Shown here: piece after piece, positions 29,346 to 37,569 of the stretch | How positions within the stretch are numbered: position 1 is the first letter of the stretch | Layout: each line of letters starts with the position of its first letter | Assembly (NCBI GenBank): GCA_024398595.1 | Contig: JAKSIX010000016.1 | Location: forward strand, 1 to 44,549 | DNA length: 44,549 bases | Direction: 5' to 3' | Source of the DNA: Bacteroidaceae bacterium | Lineage (GTDB): Bacteria; Bacteroidota; Bacteroidia; Bacteroidales; Bacteroidaceae | Program-made: the position numbers and the translations under genes | The notes under the pieces: model-generated | Database searches by the model: none | Seen by the model: the letters and a program-made list of their open reading frames with translations, nothing else | What the model was told of the DNA's origin: nothing

Positions 29346-30782
29346 ATGGAAACCCTCAGAGAATTGTTCGAACAATGGTCAGGTAGAGTTCCTACACATA
29401 CAGAAAGCCTGAAAGCCTCCGGATCCGACCGCAAATACGTACGGTTAAGTTCCGGAGACATCAGCGCAATAGGCGTAGAAGGCACATCCACTGAGGAGAA
29501 CAGGGCTTTCATATCAATATGCAGGCATCTGCACGCCAAAGGTCTGCCCGTACCGGAACTTTATGCCGTATCCGCCGATTGTACCTGTTACCTTCAGGAA
29601 GATCTCGGCGATACCCAGCTGTACGACTTCATGGCTGAATGCCGCAAAGAGAATGTCTATGACGGTGATACGACAGCATTATTGCATTCAGTCATGGAAC
29701 GGTTGGCCGATTTCCAGTTCCACGGTGCCGACGGGATGGATTTTTCGGTCTGCTATCCCGTTGAATCCTTCAATCGCCGGAGCATATTCTGGGATTTGAA
29801 TTATTTCAAATACTATTGCCTGAAGCCTTCCGGTCTGGAATTCAACGAAGACATACTTGAGAACGACTTTGAACGTATGGCCGGTATCCTACTGACAGAC
29901 GAACCCTTCAGCACCTTCATGTACCGCGATTTCCAGTCACGCAACATAATGGTCTGCGGCTCCTCACCACGTTTCATAGATTTTCAGGGCGGACGGCGCG
30001 GACCTGTCGAATACGATCTGGTATCGTTCCTCTGGCAGGCACGTGCGGCATATCCGGACGAACTGAAGGACAATCTGACCAGTACATATATCAAATCCCT
30101 GTCAAAATACCGTAAAGTCGATGAGACCGTTTTCCGCACCCGCCTGATTCATTTCGTGCTGTTCCGGACAATGCAGGTACTCGGCGCTTACGGATACCGT
30201 GGCAACTTTGAACGGAAGCAGCAGTTTCTGGACTGTATGCCGGCAGCGATGGCGAATCTGCACGGAATTGCCTGTCAGCCAGTTATCAGAGACACCTACC
30301 CGTACATGTCGGACATCCTGTACAGGCTCACCGGACTGGCACGCTACAAGTCACCGCTGTCCTCCGCCGATGACAGACTGACAGTAAAGATAACTAGTTT
30401 CTCATACCGCAAGGGTATCCCCGAGGACGACAGCGGCAACGGCGGCGGATTCGTATTCGACTGCCGCAGTATGCACAACCCAGGGCTGTACGACAGATAC
30501 AAGGCTCTGACCGGGCTTGACAATGAAGTGATAGAGTTTCTGGACAATCAGGGAGAGATTCAGGTCTATCTGCATAATGTCTATGGACTGACCGATGCCG
30601 CTGTAAACAAATATCTCAGCCGTGGATTTACCGGTCTTGCCGTAAACTTCGGCTGTACCGGAGGCCGTCACCGCTCCGTACGCTGTGCGGAATGTCTGGC
30701 AGCACACCTCCACGGAACATTCGGTGACAGGATACGGATTCTGGTGACACACCGCGAACTTAACTTGCACAGAAAGATATGA
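29346..30782 (+). CDS. APH-fold sugar kinase fused to RapZ C-terminal domain (AmgK-like)
   Basis: A 478-residue fusion. Residues about 1-335 form an aminoglycoside phosphotransferase-fold kinase like AmgK, the anomeric MurNAc/GlcNAc kinase. The catalytic loop YRDFQSRN is at 193-200 (Asp195, Asn200) and the metal-binding FIDFQGGRRGPVEYDLVSFL at 210-229, close to AmgK's motif. Residues about 346-474 match the RapZ C-terminal domain, with FVFDCRSMHNP, TGLDNEVIEFL and the hallmark FGCTGGRHRSV at 435-445; in Escherichia coli this domain senses glucosamine-6-phosphate. The start at 29346 follows the promoter closely. It overlaps the next gene by 4 bases (ATGA), coupling it to a MurU-like enzyme. 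The RapZ Walker A domain is absent. Confidence 0.85.
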   Translation: METLRELFEQWSGRVPTHTESLKASGSDRKYVRLSSGDISAIGVEGTSTEENRAFISICRHLHAKGLPVPELYAVSADCTCYLQEDLGDTQLYDFMAECRKENVYDGDTTALLHSVMERLADFQFHGADGMDFSVCYPVESFNRRSIFWDLNYFKYYCLKPSGLEFNEDILENDFERMAGILLTDEPFSTFMYRDFQSRNIMVCGSSPRFIDFQGGRRGPVEYDLVSFLWQARAAYPDELKDNLTSTYIKSLSKYRKVDETVFRTRLIHFVLFRTMQVLGAYGYRGNFERKQQFLDCMPAAMANLHGIACQPVIRDTYPYMSDILYRLTGLARYKSPLSSADDRLTVKITSFSYRKGIPEDDSGNGGGFVFDCRSMHNPGLYDRYKALTGLDNEVIEFLDNQGEIQVYLHNVYGLTDAAVNKYLSRGFTGLAVNFGCTGGRHRSVRCAECLAAHLHGTFGDRIRILVTHRELNLHRKI

Positions 30783-31522
30783 ATGCCCTGATTCTCGCCG
30801 CCGGTCTCGGCACACGTCTCGGTTCACTTTCCGCAGACAAGCCGAAGGCTCTGGTCAATGTCGCCGGCCGTCCGATGCTGGAGCATCAGATACGGAAGCT
30901 TCGCGGTGCAGGCTTTGACCGCATCATAGTAAACGTGCATCACTTCGCCGTACAGGTAAAGGATTTTCTCAGTCAGAGCCGGTATTCCGACATAACCGTT
31001 TCCGATGAGAGCGATATGCTGCTCGATACAGGCGGAGGCATACGCAAGGCCTTTCATATAGTCAGCGACGACTCTCCCCTACTGGTCCACAATGTGGATA
31101 TATTCTCGGACACCGATTTGAGAATGCTGTACCTGACGCACGTGAATAGCGGTGCCGATGTCACTCTGCTTACCGCAAGCCGTACCACATCGCGCTATTT
31201 CTATTTTGACAATGCAATGCGCCTGCGCGGATGGGGCAACGGAAATACAGGAGAGACACGCTCGCCGTTCAGCGGTTTTGACAAGGACCGGTGCAGGCCA
31301 CTGGCATTTCAGGGAATACACGTGCTGTCACGCAGTGCCCTGCCACTGTTGGACAAGGTTGAAGAAAAGCGTTTCAGCATAACGGACTTCTATGTCAACT
31401 GTGCGTCACAGCTCCGTCTCAAAGCCATAGACGGCAGCGGCGCGGATTGGGTCGATGCCGGTAAGCCCGAGACTTTGCAGAAAGCCGGACAGATAGTTTC
31501 CAAAACATACAATGCAGAATAA
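30779..31522 (+). CDS. Sugar-1-phosphate nucleotidyltransferase, MurU-like
   Basis: A 247-residue nucleotidyltransferase. The N-terminal signature LAAGLGTRLGSL is followed by DKPKALVNVAGRPMLEH, and LLVHNVDIFSDTD supplies the metal-binding Asp. The length and domain-only form fit MurU, which converts MurNAc-1-phosphate to UDP-MurNAc in the AmgK-MurU recycling route, better than larger bifunctional GlmU. Mannose-1-phosphate guanylyltransferases are close relatives and cannot be excluded by sequence alone. The start overlaps the upstream kinase stop (ATGA), which is the main reason for preferring the amino-sugar assignment. The next gene begins 6 bases after its stop. Confidence 0.8.
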   Translation: MNALILAAGLGTRLGSLSADKPKALVNVAGRPMLEHQIRKLRGAGFDRIIVNVHHFAVQVKDFLSQSRYSDITVSDESDMLLDTGGGIRKAFHIVSDDSPLLVHNVDIFSDTDLRMLYLTHVNSGADVTLLTASRTTSRYFYFDNAMRLRGWGNGNTGETRSPFSGFDKDRCRPLAFQGIHVLSRSALPLLDKVEEKRFSITDFYVNCASQLRLKAIDGSGADWVDAGKPETLQKAGQIVSKTYNAE

Positions 31523-31528
31523 CCGAAT

Positions 31529-32800
31529 ATGAGCTCACCGAATTCAAAAGCATGGAGTTGGGTCCCGACACTGTATTTCGCCGAGGGATTTCCCTACGTT
31601 CTGGTCGTGACAATCTCTGTCATCATGTACAAACAGCTGGGTTTGGACAATGCCGATGCCACATTGTACACAGGATGGCTGTATCTGCCATGGGTCATAA
31701 AACCGCTGTGGAGTCCGTTCGTCGACCTGATAAGGACGAAACGCTGGTGGGTGCTGACTACGCAGCTGATACTCGGAGCCGGATTTGCAGGAATAGCATT
31801 TACCATACCTACTGCGGGATTCCTGCAATGGACTTTGGCCATATTCTGGATACTGGCATTCAGCAGTGCCACACACGACATATCCATAGACGGGTTCTAT
31901 ATGCTTGGGCTGACGGACAGCCAACAGGCATTCTTCGCAGGCATACGCAATACGGCATACCGCATAGCATCCATCGCCGGACAGGGCGGCCTGCTGATGC
32001 TGGCAGGCTTTATGGAGAAGAAGACCGGCACACCGGTCACGGCCTGGAGCATCTCGTTCATCATCGCGGCGGCAATCATGATATGTCTCACCATATACCA
32101 CTCGTTCGCATTGCCGCATCCGGAAAATGAAGACACAAGCCATGTCACTGCAATCTCATTGCTGAAAGGCTTCATAGAGACATTTGTCAGCTACTTCAGG
32201 AAGCCGTACATAATACGTGCCCTGCTGTTCATACTCTTTTTCAGGCTTGCCGAGGCGCAACTGACCAAAATATGTCCGCTGTTCCTGCTTGATGCAATGT
32301 CCGATGGAGGTCTGGGACTGACTACGACCCAGATTGGACTCGCGCAAGGCACCATCGGAGCGATAGGTCTGCTGGCAGGAGGCATTCTGGGAGGAGCCGC
32401 CATATCACGCAAGGGACTCGGCTACTGGCTTTGGCCTATGGTGCTGGCCATATCCGTCCCCGACCTTGTATATGTCTATCTGAGCTACTTCCCCACACAG
32501 CAGATGTGGATAGTGACTCCGTGCATATTCGTGGAGCAGTTCGGCTACGGATTCGGATACACAGGCTATACGCTGTACCTGATATATTTCTCGCGCGGTG
32601 AGCAGAAGACATCCCACTACGCCATCAGCACCGGCATAATGGCACTTGGAATGATGCTGCCGGGAATGATTTCCGGCAAGCTTCAGGAGCTGATGGGCTA
32701 CAGAATGTTCTTCCTGTGGATAATTCTATGCTGCACCGTGACATTTATAGTGACAGCCCTCATCAGATTTGACAAGGATTTCGGTAAAAAAACAGAATAG
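31529..32800 (+). CDS. AmpG/MurT-like MFS muropeptide or MurNAc permease
   Basis: A 423-residue, 12-helix transporter of the AmpG/acetyl-CoA-transporter-like MFS family. The N-terminus WSWVPTLYFAEGFPYVLV and the block LPWVIKPLWSPFVDLIRTK are typical of AmpG-like proteins. AmpG imports anhydro-muropeptides in Gram-negative bacteria; the related MurT of Tannerella forsythia imports MurNAc. Its place between a MurU-like enzyme (6 bases upstream) and a MurK-like kinase (2 bases downstream) supports import of peptidoglycan sugars. Exact substrate (free MurNAc or muropeptide) cannot be read from sequence. Confidence 0.8.
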   Translation: MSSPNSKAWSWVPTLYFAEGFPYVLVVTISVIMYKQLGLDNADATLYTGWLYLPWVIKPLWSPFVDLIRTKRWWVLTTQLILGAGFAGIAFTIPTAGFLQWTLAIFWILAFSSATHDISIDGFYMLGLTDSQQAFFAGIRNTAYRIASIAGQGGLLMLAGFMEKKTGTPVTAWSISFIIAAAIMICLTIYHSFALPHPENEDTSHVTAISLLKGFIETFVSYFRKPYIIRALLFILFFRLAEAQLTKICPLFLLDAMSDGGLGLTTTQIGLAQGTIGAIGLLAGGILGGAAISRKGLGYWLWPMVLAISVPDLVYVYLSYFPTQQMWIVTPCIFVEQFGYGFGYTGYTLYLIYFSRGEQKTSHYAISTGIMALGMMLPGMISGKLQELMGYRMFFLWIILCCTVTFIVTALIRFDKDFGKKTE

Positions 32801-32802
32801 AT

Positions 32803-33651
32803 ATGTATTTGATTGTGGATAGCGGTTCCACCAAGACGGACTGGGGCCTCTGTGAGAATGAGAATTTGTTGAAGACGATACAAACGCAGGGAATCAACCC
32901 CTGCCATCAGGATGCGGCAACAATAAACAGGATTCTGGTTGGCGAACTGCTTCCGGAGATGAAGGATACAGCTCCACAACAGATTGAGAGAATACACTAT
33001 TACGGTGCCGGATGCGCCACCGTAACTATATGCAATGAAATGGCCGGACTTCTGGGCAGCATTTTCACTAACGCCGCCATCACCACCGATAGCGATATGC
33101 TGGGTGCGGCCCGTGCGCTTTGCGGACACAGCGAGGGCATTGCCTGCGTACTCGGGACAGGCTCAAACTCGTGTATGTTCAACGGAGAGAAGATTATTGA
33201 CCAGATACCGTCGCTCGGCTATATTCTCGGCGATGAGGGCAGCAGTGCGGCAATCGGGCGCAGGCTTATCAGCGACTGTCTGAAACGTCAGCTGCCCCAG
33301 AATGTAGCCAATTCGTTCATGAAGAAATACGGCCTGACCACGGATTCCATAATCGAGAATGTATATCGCAAGCCCATGGCCAACCGCTATATGGCAGGCT
33401 TTACGCCGTTCCTTGAGGACAAGCGTAAAATTCCGGAAGTCCACAAGATACTGGTCAGCTGTTTTCAGGAGTTCTTCCGCCGTAACGTGATGAATTACCG
33501 TCGGGCGTGGCTACCGGTCAATTTCGTCGGTTCGCTGGCCGCCACATTCTCCGCAGAACTCTCCGAGGCTGCGGAATCGCTCGGACTGTCTGTCGGAACG
33601 ATAATGAAAAGCCCTATGGAAGGACTCGTAGCATACCACAATTTTCACTAA
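32803..33651 (+). CDS. BadF/BadG-type amino-sugar kinase (MurK/GlcNAc-kinase-like)
   Basis: A 282-residue kinase of the ASKHA fold. Phosphate-1 motif DSGSTKTDWGL is at 6-16, phosphate-2 VLGTGSNSCMF follows in the middle, and the motif LGDEGSSAAIG is also present. The family includes N-acetylglucosamine kinases and MurK of Tannerella forsythia, a MurNAc 6-kinase encoded next to an AmpG-like permease. The same adjacency is seen here (2-base gap), which favours a MurNAc/GlcNAc 6-kinase. No MurQ etherase follows; rpsA with its own promoter does. A plain GlcNAc kinase is the main alternative. Confidence 0.8.
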   Translation: MYLIVDSGSTKTDWGLCENENLLKTIQTQGINPCHQDAATINRILVGELLPEMKDTAPQQIERIHYYGAGCATVTICNEMAGLLGSIFTNAAITTDSDMLGAARALCGHSEGIACVLGTGSNSCMFNGEKIIDQIPSLGYILGDEGSSAAIGRRLISDCLKRQLPQNVANSFMKKYGLTTDSIIENVYRKPMANRYMAGFTPFLEDKRKIPEVHKILVSCFQEFFRRNVMNYRRAWLPVNFVGSLAATFSAELSEAAESLGLSVGTIMKSPMEGLVAYHNFH

Positions 33652-33669
33652 TAATAATGTAGAATCCGT

Positions 33670-33700
33670 TTTGCCGATTCACCGGTTTTTATTAATTTTG
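33670..33700 (+). promoter_or_regulatory. Predicted rpsA promoter
   Basis: TTTG at 33670-33673, 19 bases, then TAATTTTG at 33693-33700 match the Bacteroidota promoter. The start point should fall near 33705-33710, at the foot of the leader hairpin. Confidence 0.7.
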
Positions 33701-33705
33701 CACCC

Positions 33706-33730
33706 GCAAAGCGCGGAATGCGCGTTTTGC
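33706..33730 (+). promoter_or_regulatory. GC-rich hairpin at the predicted 5' end of rpsA mRNA
   Basis: gcaaagcgcg (33706-33715) pairs with cgcgttttgc (33721-33730) as a 10-bp stem including one G-U pair, with a 5-base loop. It sits immediately after the -7 box and 43 bases before the rpsA start. It may protect the mRNA 5' end or serve as an S1 autoregulatory leader; the role is inferred. Confidence 0.6.
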
Positions 33731-33773
33731 TGTGTCTACAACATATTGTCCAACCAATTTAATTCTAATTCAA

Positions 33774-35561
33774 ATGGCAGATTTCAAGAATGTGGCTCCT
33801 ATCGAAGATTTCGATTGGGAAGCTTTTGAAAAAGGAAGTTCAGCGGCAGCTCAGACAAAGGAGCAGCAGGAACAGGCTTACGACTCAACCCTCAACAAGG
33901 TTGCAGACGATGAGGTTGTCAACGGTACAGTCATCGCTATCAACAAGCGTGAGGTAATCGTCAACATCGGTTACAAGTCGGACGGTATCATTCCAATCAG
34001 CGAGTTCCGCTATAATCCGGAGCTCAAGGTAGGCGACGAGGTAGAGGTCTATATCGAGAACACCGAGAACAGGAAAGGTCAGCTGCTGCTTTCACATAAG
34101 AGAGCACGCGCATCACGCTCATGGGATCGCGTAAACGAGGCTCTCAATTCACAGGAAGTCATCAAGGGATTTGTGAAGTGCCGCACAAAGGGCGGTATGA
34201 TTGTCGATGTATTCGGCATCGAAGCCTTCCTGCCGGGTTCACAGATTGACGTAAAGCCTATCCGCGATTACGATGTATTCGTAGGCAAGACCATGGAATT
34301 CAAGGTTGTCAAGATTAACCAGGAATACCGCAACGTAGTAGTTTCACACAAGATTCTCATCGAAGAGGAGCTTGAGCAGCAGAAGAAGGAGATTATCGGC
34401 CGTCTTGAGAAAGGTCAGGTACTCGAGGGTACCGTCAAGAACATCACATCTTACGGTGTATTCATCGATTTGGGTGGTGTTGACGGACTCATCCACATCA
34501 CAGACCTCAGCTGGGGCCGCGTGAACGATCCCAAGGAAATTGTCGAACTTGACCAGAAAATCAACGTCGTCATCCTTGACTTTGACGATGAGAAGAAGCG
34601 TATCGCTCTCGGTCTGAAGCAGCTCACTCCACATCCATGGGATTCCCTCAATGCCGACCTGAAGGTTGGCGACATTGTCAAGGGCAAGGTTGTCGTTATG
34701 GCAGACTACGGTGCATTCATCGAGATTGCTCCGGGCGTAGAAGGTCTGATTCACGTTTCGGAAATGTCCTGGAGCCAGCACCTGCGCTCAGCACAGGATT
34801 TCATCAAGGTTGGTGACGAGGTTGAAGCCGTCATCCTGATTCTTGACCGCGACGAGCGCAAGATGTCTCTCGGCATCAAGCAGCTCAAGGCTGATCCGTG
34901 GGAGAATATTGACGGGAAATATGCAGTGGGCACAAAGCATACGGCTACCGTACGCAACTTCACAAACTTCGGTATCTTCGTTGAGATTGAGGAGGGTGTT
35001 GACGGTCTGATTCACATCAGCGACCTGAGCTGGACCAAGAAGGTCAAGCATCCGTCAGAGTTCACCTCAATCGGTTCACAGATTGATGTTCTCGTTCTTG
35101 ACATCGACAAGGAGAACCGCCGTCTGAGCCTTGGCCACAAGCAGCTCGAGGAGAATCCTTGGGACAACTACGAGGCTCTCTATACCGTAGGTTCAATCCA
35201 CGAGGGCAAGATTATCGAAATGATGGACAAGGGCGCAGTCATCTCTCTGGCAGAAGGTGTCGAGGGATTCGCCACTCCCAAGCATCTTGTCAAAGAGGAT
35301 GGTTCACAGGCAGCTCAGGGCGAGACTCTGGAGTTCAAGGTCATTGAGTTCAACAAGGATTCAAAGAGAATCATCCTGTCGCACAGCCGTATCTACGAAG
35401 ATATCCAGAAGGCTGAAGCCAAGGCAGAGAAGAAGACCCGCAAGGCTTCCGCGAAGAAGGATGAGGAGCCTGCTATCCAGAATCAGGCAGCATCCACCAC
35501 TCTCGGTGACATCGATGCTCTTGCAGCTCTGAAGCAGCAGCTCGAAGGCGGTCAGAACTGA
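33774..35561 (+). CDS. rpsA: Ribosomal protein S1 (30S subunit)
   Basis: RNA-binding protein of the small subunit, here 595 residues with six S1 (OB-fold) repeats. The repeats begin with VVNGTVIAINKREVIVNIGY, VIKGFVKCRTKGGMIVDVF, VLEGTVKNITSYGVFIDL, IVKGKVVVMADYGAFIEI, KHTATVRNFTNFGIFVEI and IHEGKIIEMMDKGAVISL. Repeats 3-5 are the most typical (DGLIHISDLSW pattern). A Lys/Ala-rich segment lies near the C-terminus (about 550-575). The ATG at 33774 begins MADFKNVAPI, as in Bacteroidota homologues, and earlier in-frame codons precede it only within the leader. Codon use is strongly biased, as expected for a highly expressed gene. A short terminator follows the stop. Confidence 0.96.
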   Translation: MADFKNVAPIEDFDWEAFEKGSSAAAQTKEQQEQAYDSTLNKVADDEVVNGTVIAINKREVIVNIGYKSDGIIPISEFRYNPELKVGDEVEVYIENTENRKGQLLLSHKRARASRSWDRVNEALNSQEVIKGFVKCRTKGGMIVDVFGIEAFLPGSQIDVKPIRDYDVFVGKTMEFKVVKINQEYRNVVVSHKILIEEELEQQKKEIIGRLEKGQVLEGTVKNITSYGVFIDLGGVDGLIHITDLSWGRVNDPKEIVELDQKINVVILDFDDEKKRIALGLKQLTPHPWDSLNADLKVGDIVKGKVVVMADYGAFIEIAPGVEGLIHVSEMSWSQHLRSAQDFIKVGDEVEAVILILDRDERKMSLGIKQLKADPWENIDGKYAVGTKHTATVRNFTNFGIFVEIEEGVDGLIHISDLSWTKKVKHPSEFTSIGSQIDVLVLDIDKENRRLSLGHKQLEENPWDNYEALYTVGSIHEGKIIEMMDKGAVISLAEGVEGFATPKHLVKEDGSQAAQGETLEFKVIEFNKDSKRIILSHSRIYEDIQKAEAKAEKKTRKASAKKDEEPAIQNQAASTTLGDIDALAALKQQLEGGQN

Positions 35562-35583
35562 TTTCCCTGACATTCCACAAGAC

Positions 35584-35613
35584 AAAGGCCGGAGCCCATC
35601 GCCCCGGCCTTTT
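35584..35613 (+). terminator. Intrinsic terminator after rpsA
   Basis: aaaggccgg (35584-35592) pairs with ccggccttt (35604-35612) around an 11-base loop, ending in a four-T run (35610-35613). It lies between the rpsA stop and the rnz start. Confidence 0.7.
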
Positions 35614-35633
35614 GTACAGGAATCTGTTTCGTA

Positions 35634-36551
35634 ATGGAAAAATTTGAGGTGACAATACTCGGGTGCGGCTCGGCGACTCCAAGCCACAGGCACTACACTT
35701 CATCGCAGGTTGTGAACATCCGCGAAAAGCTGTTTATGGTGGATTGCGGCGAGGGCACACAGATTCAGATAAGGCGTTCACGCATAGCTTTCGCCAAGAT
35801 AAACCATATTCTGATATCACACCTGCACGGCGATCACTGCTTCGGTCTGATAGGAATGCTGTCATCGTTCGGACTGCTCGGACGCACGGCACCTTTATAT
35901 ATACACGCGCCCGCGGATATGTGGAATATCCTGGAGAAGGAACTTGCGTTCTATTGCAGCGAGCTCGAGTTTGAAGTTGTGTTCCAGGGATTTGACCCGG
36001 CCGTAATACAGACCATTTACGAGGACCGCTCCGTCAGGATTGACACCATTCCGCTGAAGCACCGCATTCCCTGTGCCGGATTCCTGTTTCTGGAGAAGCC
36101 TGTAGCAGACCACCTGAACCGCGAGATGGCCGATTTCTACAAGGTTCCGCAGTGGGACTTCGGGCGCATAAAGGACGGAGGCGATTTCACGATGCCCGAC
36201 GGCACGGTGATACCCCACTCCCGTCTGACCTACCCCGCCGACCCGCCACGCAGCTACGCATATTGCTGCGACACCGAATACAATCCTGAAATGATAAATC
36301 AGCTGAAAGGCGTGAATCTGATATATCACGACTGCACATACAGCGTCAATGACGTGGAGCGCGCCAGACTGCATCACCACAGCACAGCCGTGGAGGCAGC
36401 CAAAACAGCACTCGCGGCAGGCGCATCGCATCTGGCACTGGGACATTTCTCCGCCAGATACGACGACGAGAGCATTCTGCTACGGGAGGCACAGGAGATT
36501 TTTCCTGACACCGTGCTTTCAAAAGAAGGTCTCACAATCCCCGTTAACTGA
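35634..36551 (+). CDS. rnz: Ribonuclease Z
   Basis: Metallo-beta-lactamase-fold endonuclease that trims tRNA 3' ends. The 305 residues are the short (RNase Z-S) form. The zinc motif HLHGDH is at 63-68, with further ligands in PLKHRIPCAGF, in DTEYNP and in LGHFSARY. The N-terminal ILGCGSATP is typical of the family. It begins 72 bases after rpsA, just past a terminator, so read-through or a weak own promoter must drive it. Everything needed for catalysis is present. Confidence 0.94.
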   Translation: MEKFEVTILGCGSATPSHRHYTSSQVVNIREKLFMVDCGEGTQIQIRRSRIAFAKINHILISHLHGDHCFGLIGMLSSFGLLGRTAPLYIHAPADMWNILEKELAFYCSELEFEVVFQGFDPAVIQTIYEDRSVRIDTIPLKHRIPCAGFLFLEKPVADHLNREMADFYKVPQWDFGRIKDGGDFTMPDGTVIPHSRLTYPADPPRSYAYCCDTEYNPEMINQLKGVNLIYHDCTYSVNDVERARLHHHSTAVEAAKTALAAGASHLALGHFSARYDDESILLREAQEIFPDTVLSKEGLTIPVN

Positions 36552-36607
36552 TAATCTCCTGAATTTTTTTCCTATCTTCGCGGAATCAAACCTGATGCAG
36601 GAGGCAA

Positions 36608-37159
36608 ATGGCATTTGATGAGAAGAAAGTAATTGAGATGCTCCGCGCAGACGATGCGTCAAAGAGCAGGGCATTCGAGGAGATTGTCAGGACATTCAGC
36701 GAGCAGCTGTACTGGCAGATCCGTCACATGGTGTATTCTCACGACGATGCCAACGACCTGCTGCAAAACACTTTCATCAAGGCCTGGCAGAACATCGACT
36801 CATTTCAGGGGTACTCCAAAATATCGACCTGGCTGTACAGGATAGCCATCAACGAGACGCTTACATTCATCAACAGGCAGAAGGCGATTCAGACGGTAGC
36901 CATTGACGATCCGGACGTGAACCTGGACGAACGGCTGGAGGGAGACCCGTACTTCGACGGCAACGAGACAGAGGAACAGCTGCAGCAGGCGATAGCCACA
37001 CTGCCGGAAAAGCAGCGTATGGTGTTCAATATGAAATATTTTGATGAGATGAAGTATGAAGATATGTCTGAAATACTCGGAACAAGCGTCGGAGCGCTCA
37101 AGGCATCATATCATATTGCGGTGAAGAAAATCGAAGACTATTTCAATAATCTGGATTAA
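36608..37159 (+). CDS. ECF-type RNA polymerase sigma factor
   Basis: A 183-residue sigma-70 family member with only regions 2 and 4. Region 2 runs from FSEQLYWQIRHMVYSHDDAN to YSKISTWLYRIAINETL. Region 4 spans about 125-178 (LPEKQRMVFNMKYFDEMKYE), with the helix-turn-helix in MSEILGTSVGALKASYHIA. It begins an envelope-related gene run: a likely anti-sigma factor follows by 17 bases, then a Spy-like periplasmic protein. A degenerate -7 box (TATCTTCG, 36573-36580) precedes it. Bacteroidota ECF factors in such trios often respond to envelope stress. Confidence 0.9.
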   Translation: MAFDEKKVIEMLRADDASKSRAFEEIVRTFSEQLYWQIRHMVYSHDDANDLLQNTFIKAWQNIDSFQGYSKISTWLYRIAINETLTFINRQKAIQTVAIDDPDVNLDERLEGDPYFDGNETEEQLQQAIATLPEKQRMVFNMKYFDEMKYEDMSEILGTSVGALKASYHIAVKKIEDYFNNLD

Positions 37160-37176
37160 ACCTTTTTTATTATCAG

Positions 37177-37569
37177 ATGTCAAAAAAGCAAATGAAAAAG
37201 GAAGATACATTAATATTGGAAAAATGTGGTAACCGGAGGCCGTTCACAACCCCGGAGGGTTATTTTGATAATCTGACGGCCAATATCATGGCAGCGTTAC
37301 CGGAGATTCAGCACGAGAAGCCTGCGAAGGTTACTCCTTGGACCAGAATGAAGGTGTGGGTTTATGCAGCCGCATCGTTCATCGGTATGTTCTTTATCAT
37401 TAACACGGCAGTCAGCCTGACAGATGGCAAATACGATGTCAAGACCGCCGAGGCTCCATCGCAGGTGTATTCAGACGAATACATCGAGTCATTCTTCGAG
37501 ACCGCGATGGTTGATGAATATACACTTTACTGCTCACTTACCAACACAGGAGGATTCAACCATCTATGA
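37177..37569 (+). CDS. Single-pass membrane protein, probable anti-sigma factor
   Basis: A 130-residue protein with one membrane helix (about 59-80, WVYAAASFIGMFFIINTAVSL). The cytoplasmic N-terminal part carries the motif PFTTPEGYFDNL (22-33), seen in other small proteins next to Bacteroidota sigma factors. The periplasmic tail is acidic (YSDEYIESFFETAMVDEY). No zinc anti-sigma HxxxCxxC motif is present. Position directly after an ECF sigma gene and before a Spy-like gene, whose start overlaps its stop (ATGA), supports an anti-sigma role, but no homology motif proves it. Confidence 0.7.
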   Translation: MSKKQMKKEDTLILEKCGNRRPFTTPEGYFDNLTANIMAALPEIQHEKPAKVTPWTRMKVWVYAAASFIGMFFIINTAVSLTDGKYDVKTAEAPSQVYSDEYIESFFETAMVDEYTLYCSLTNTGGFNHL

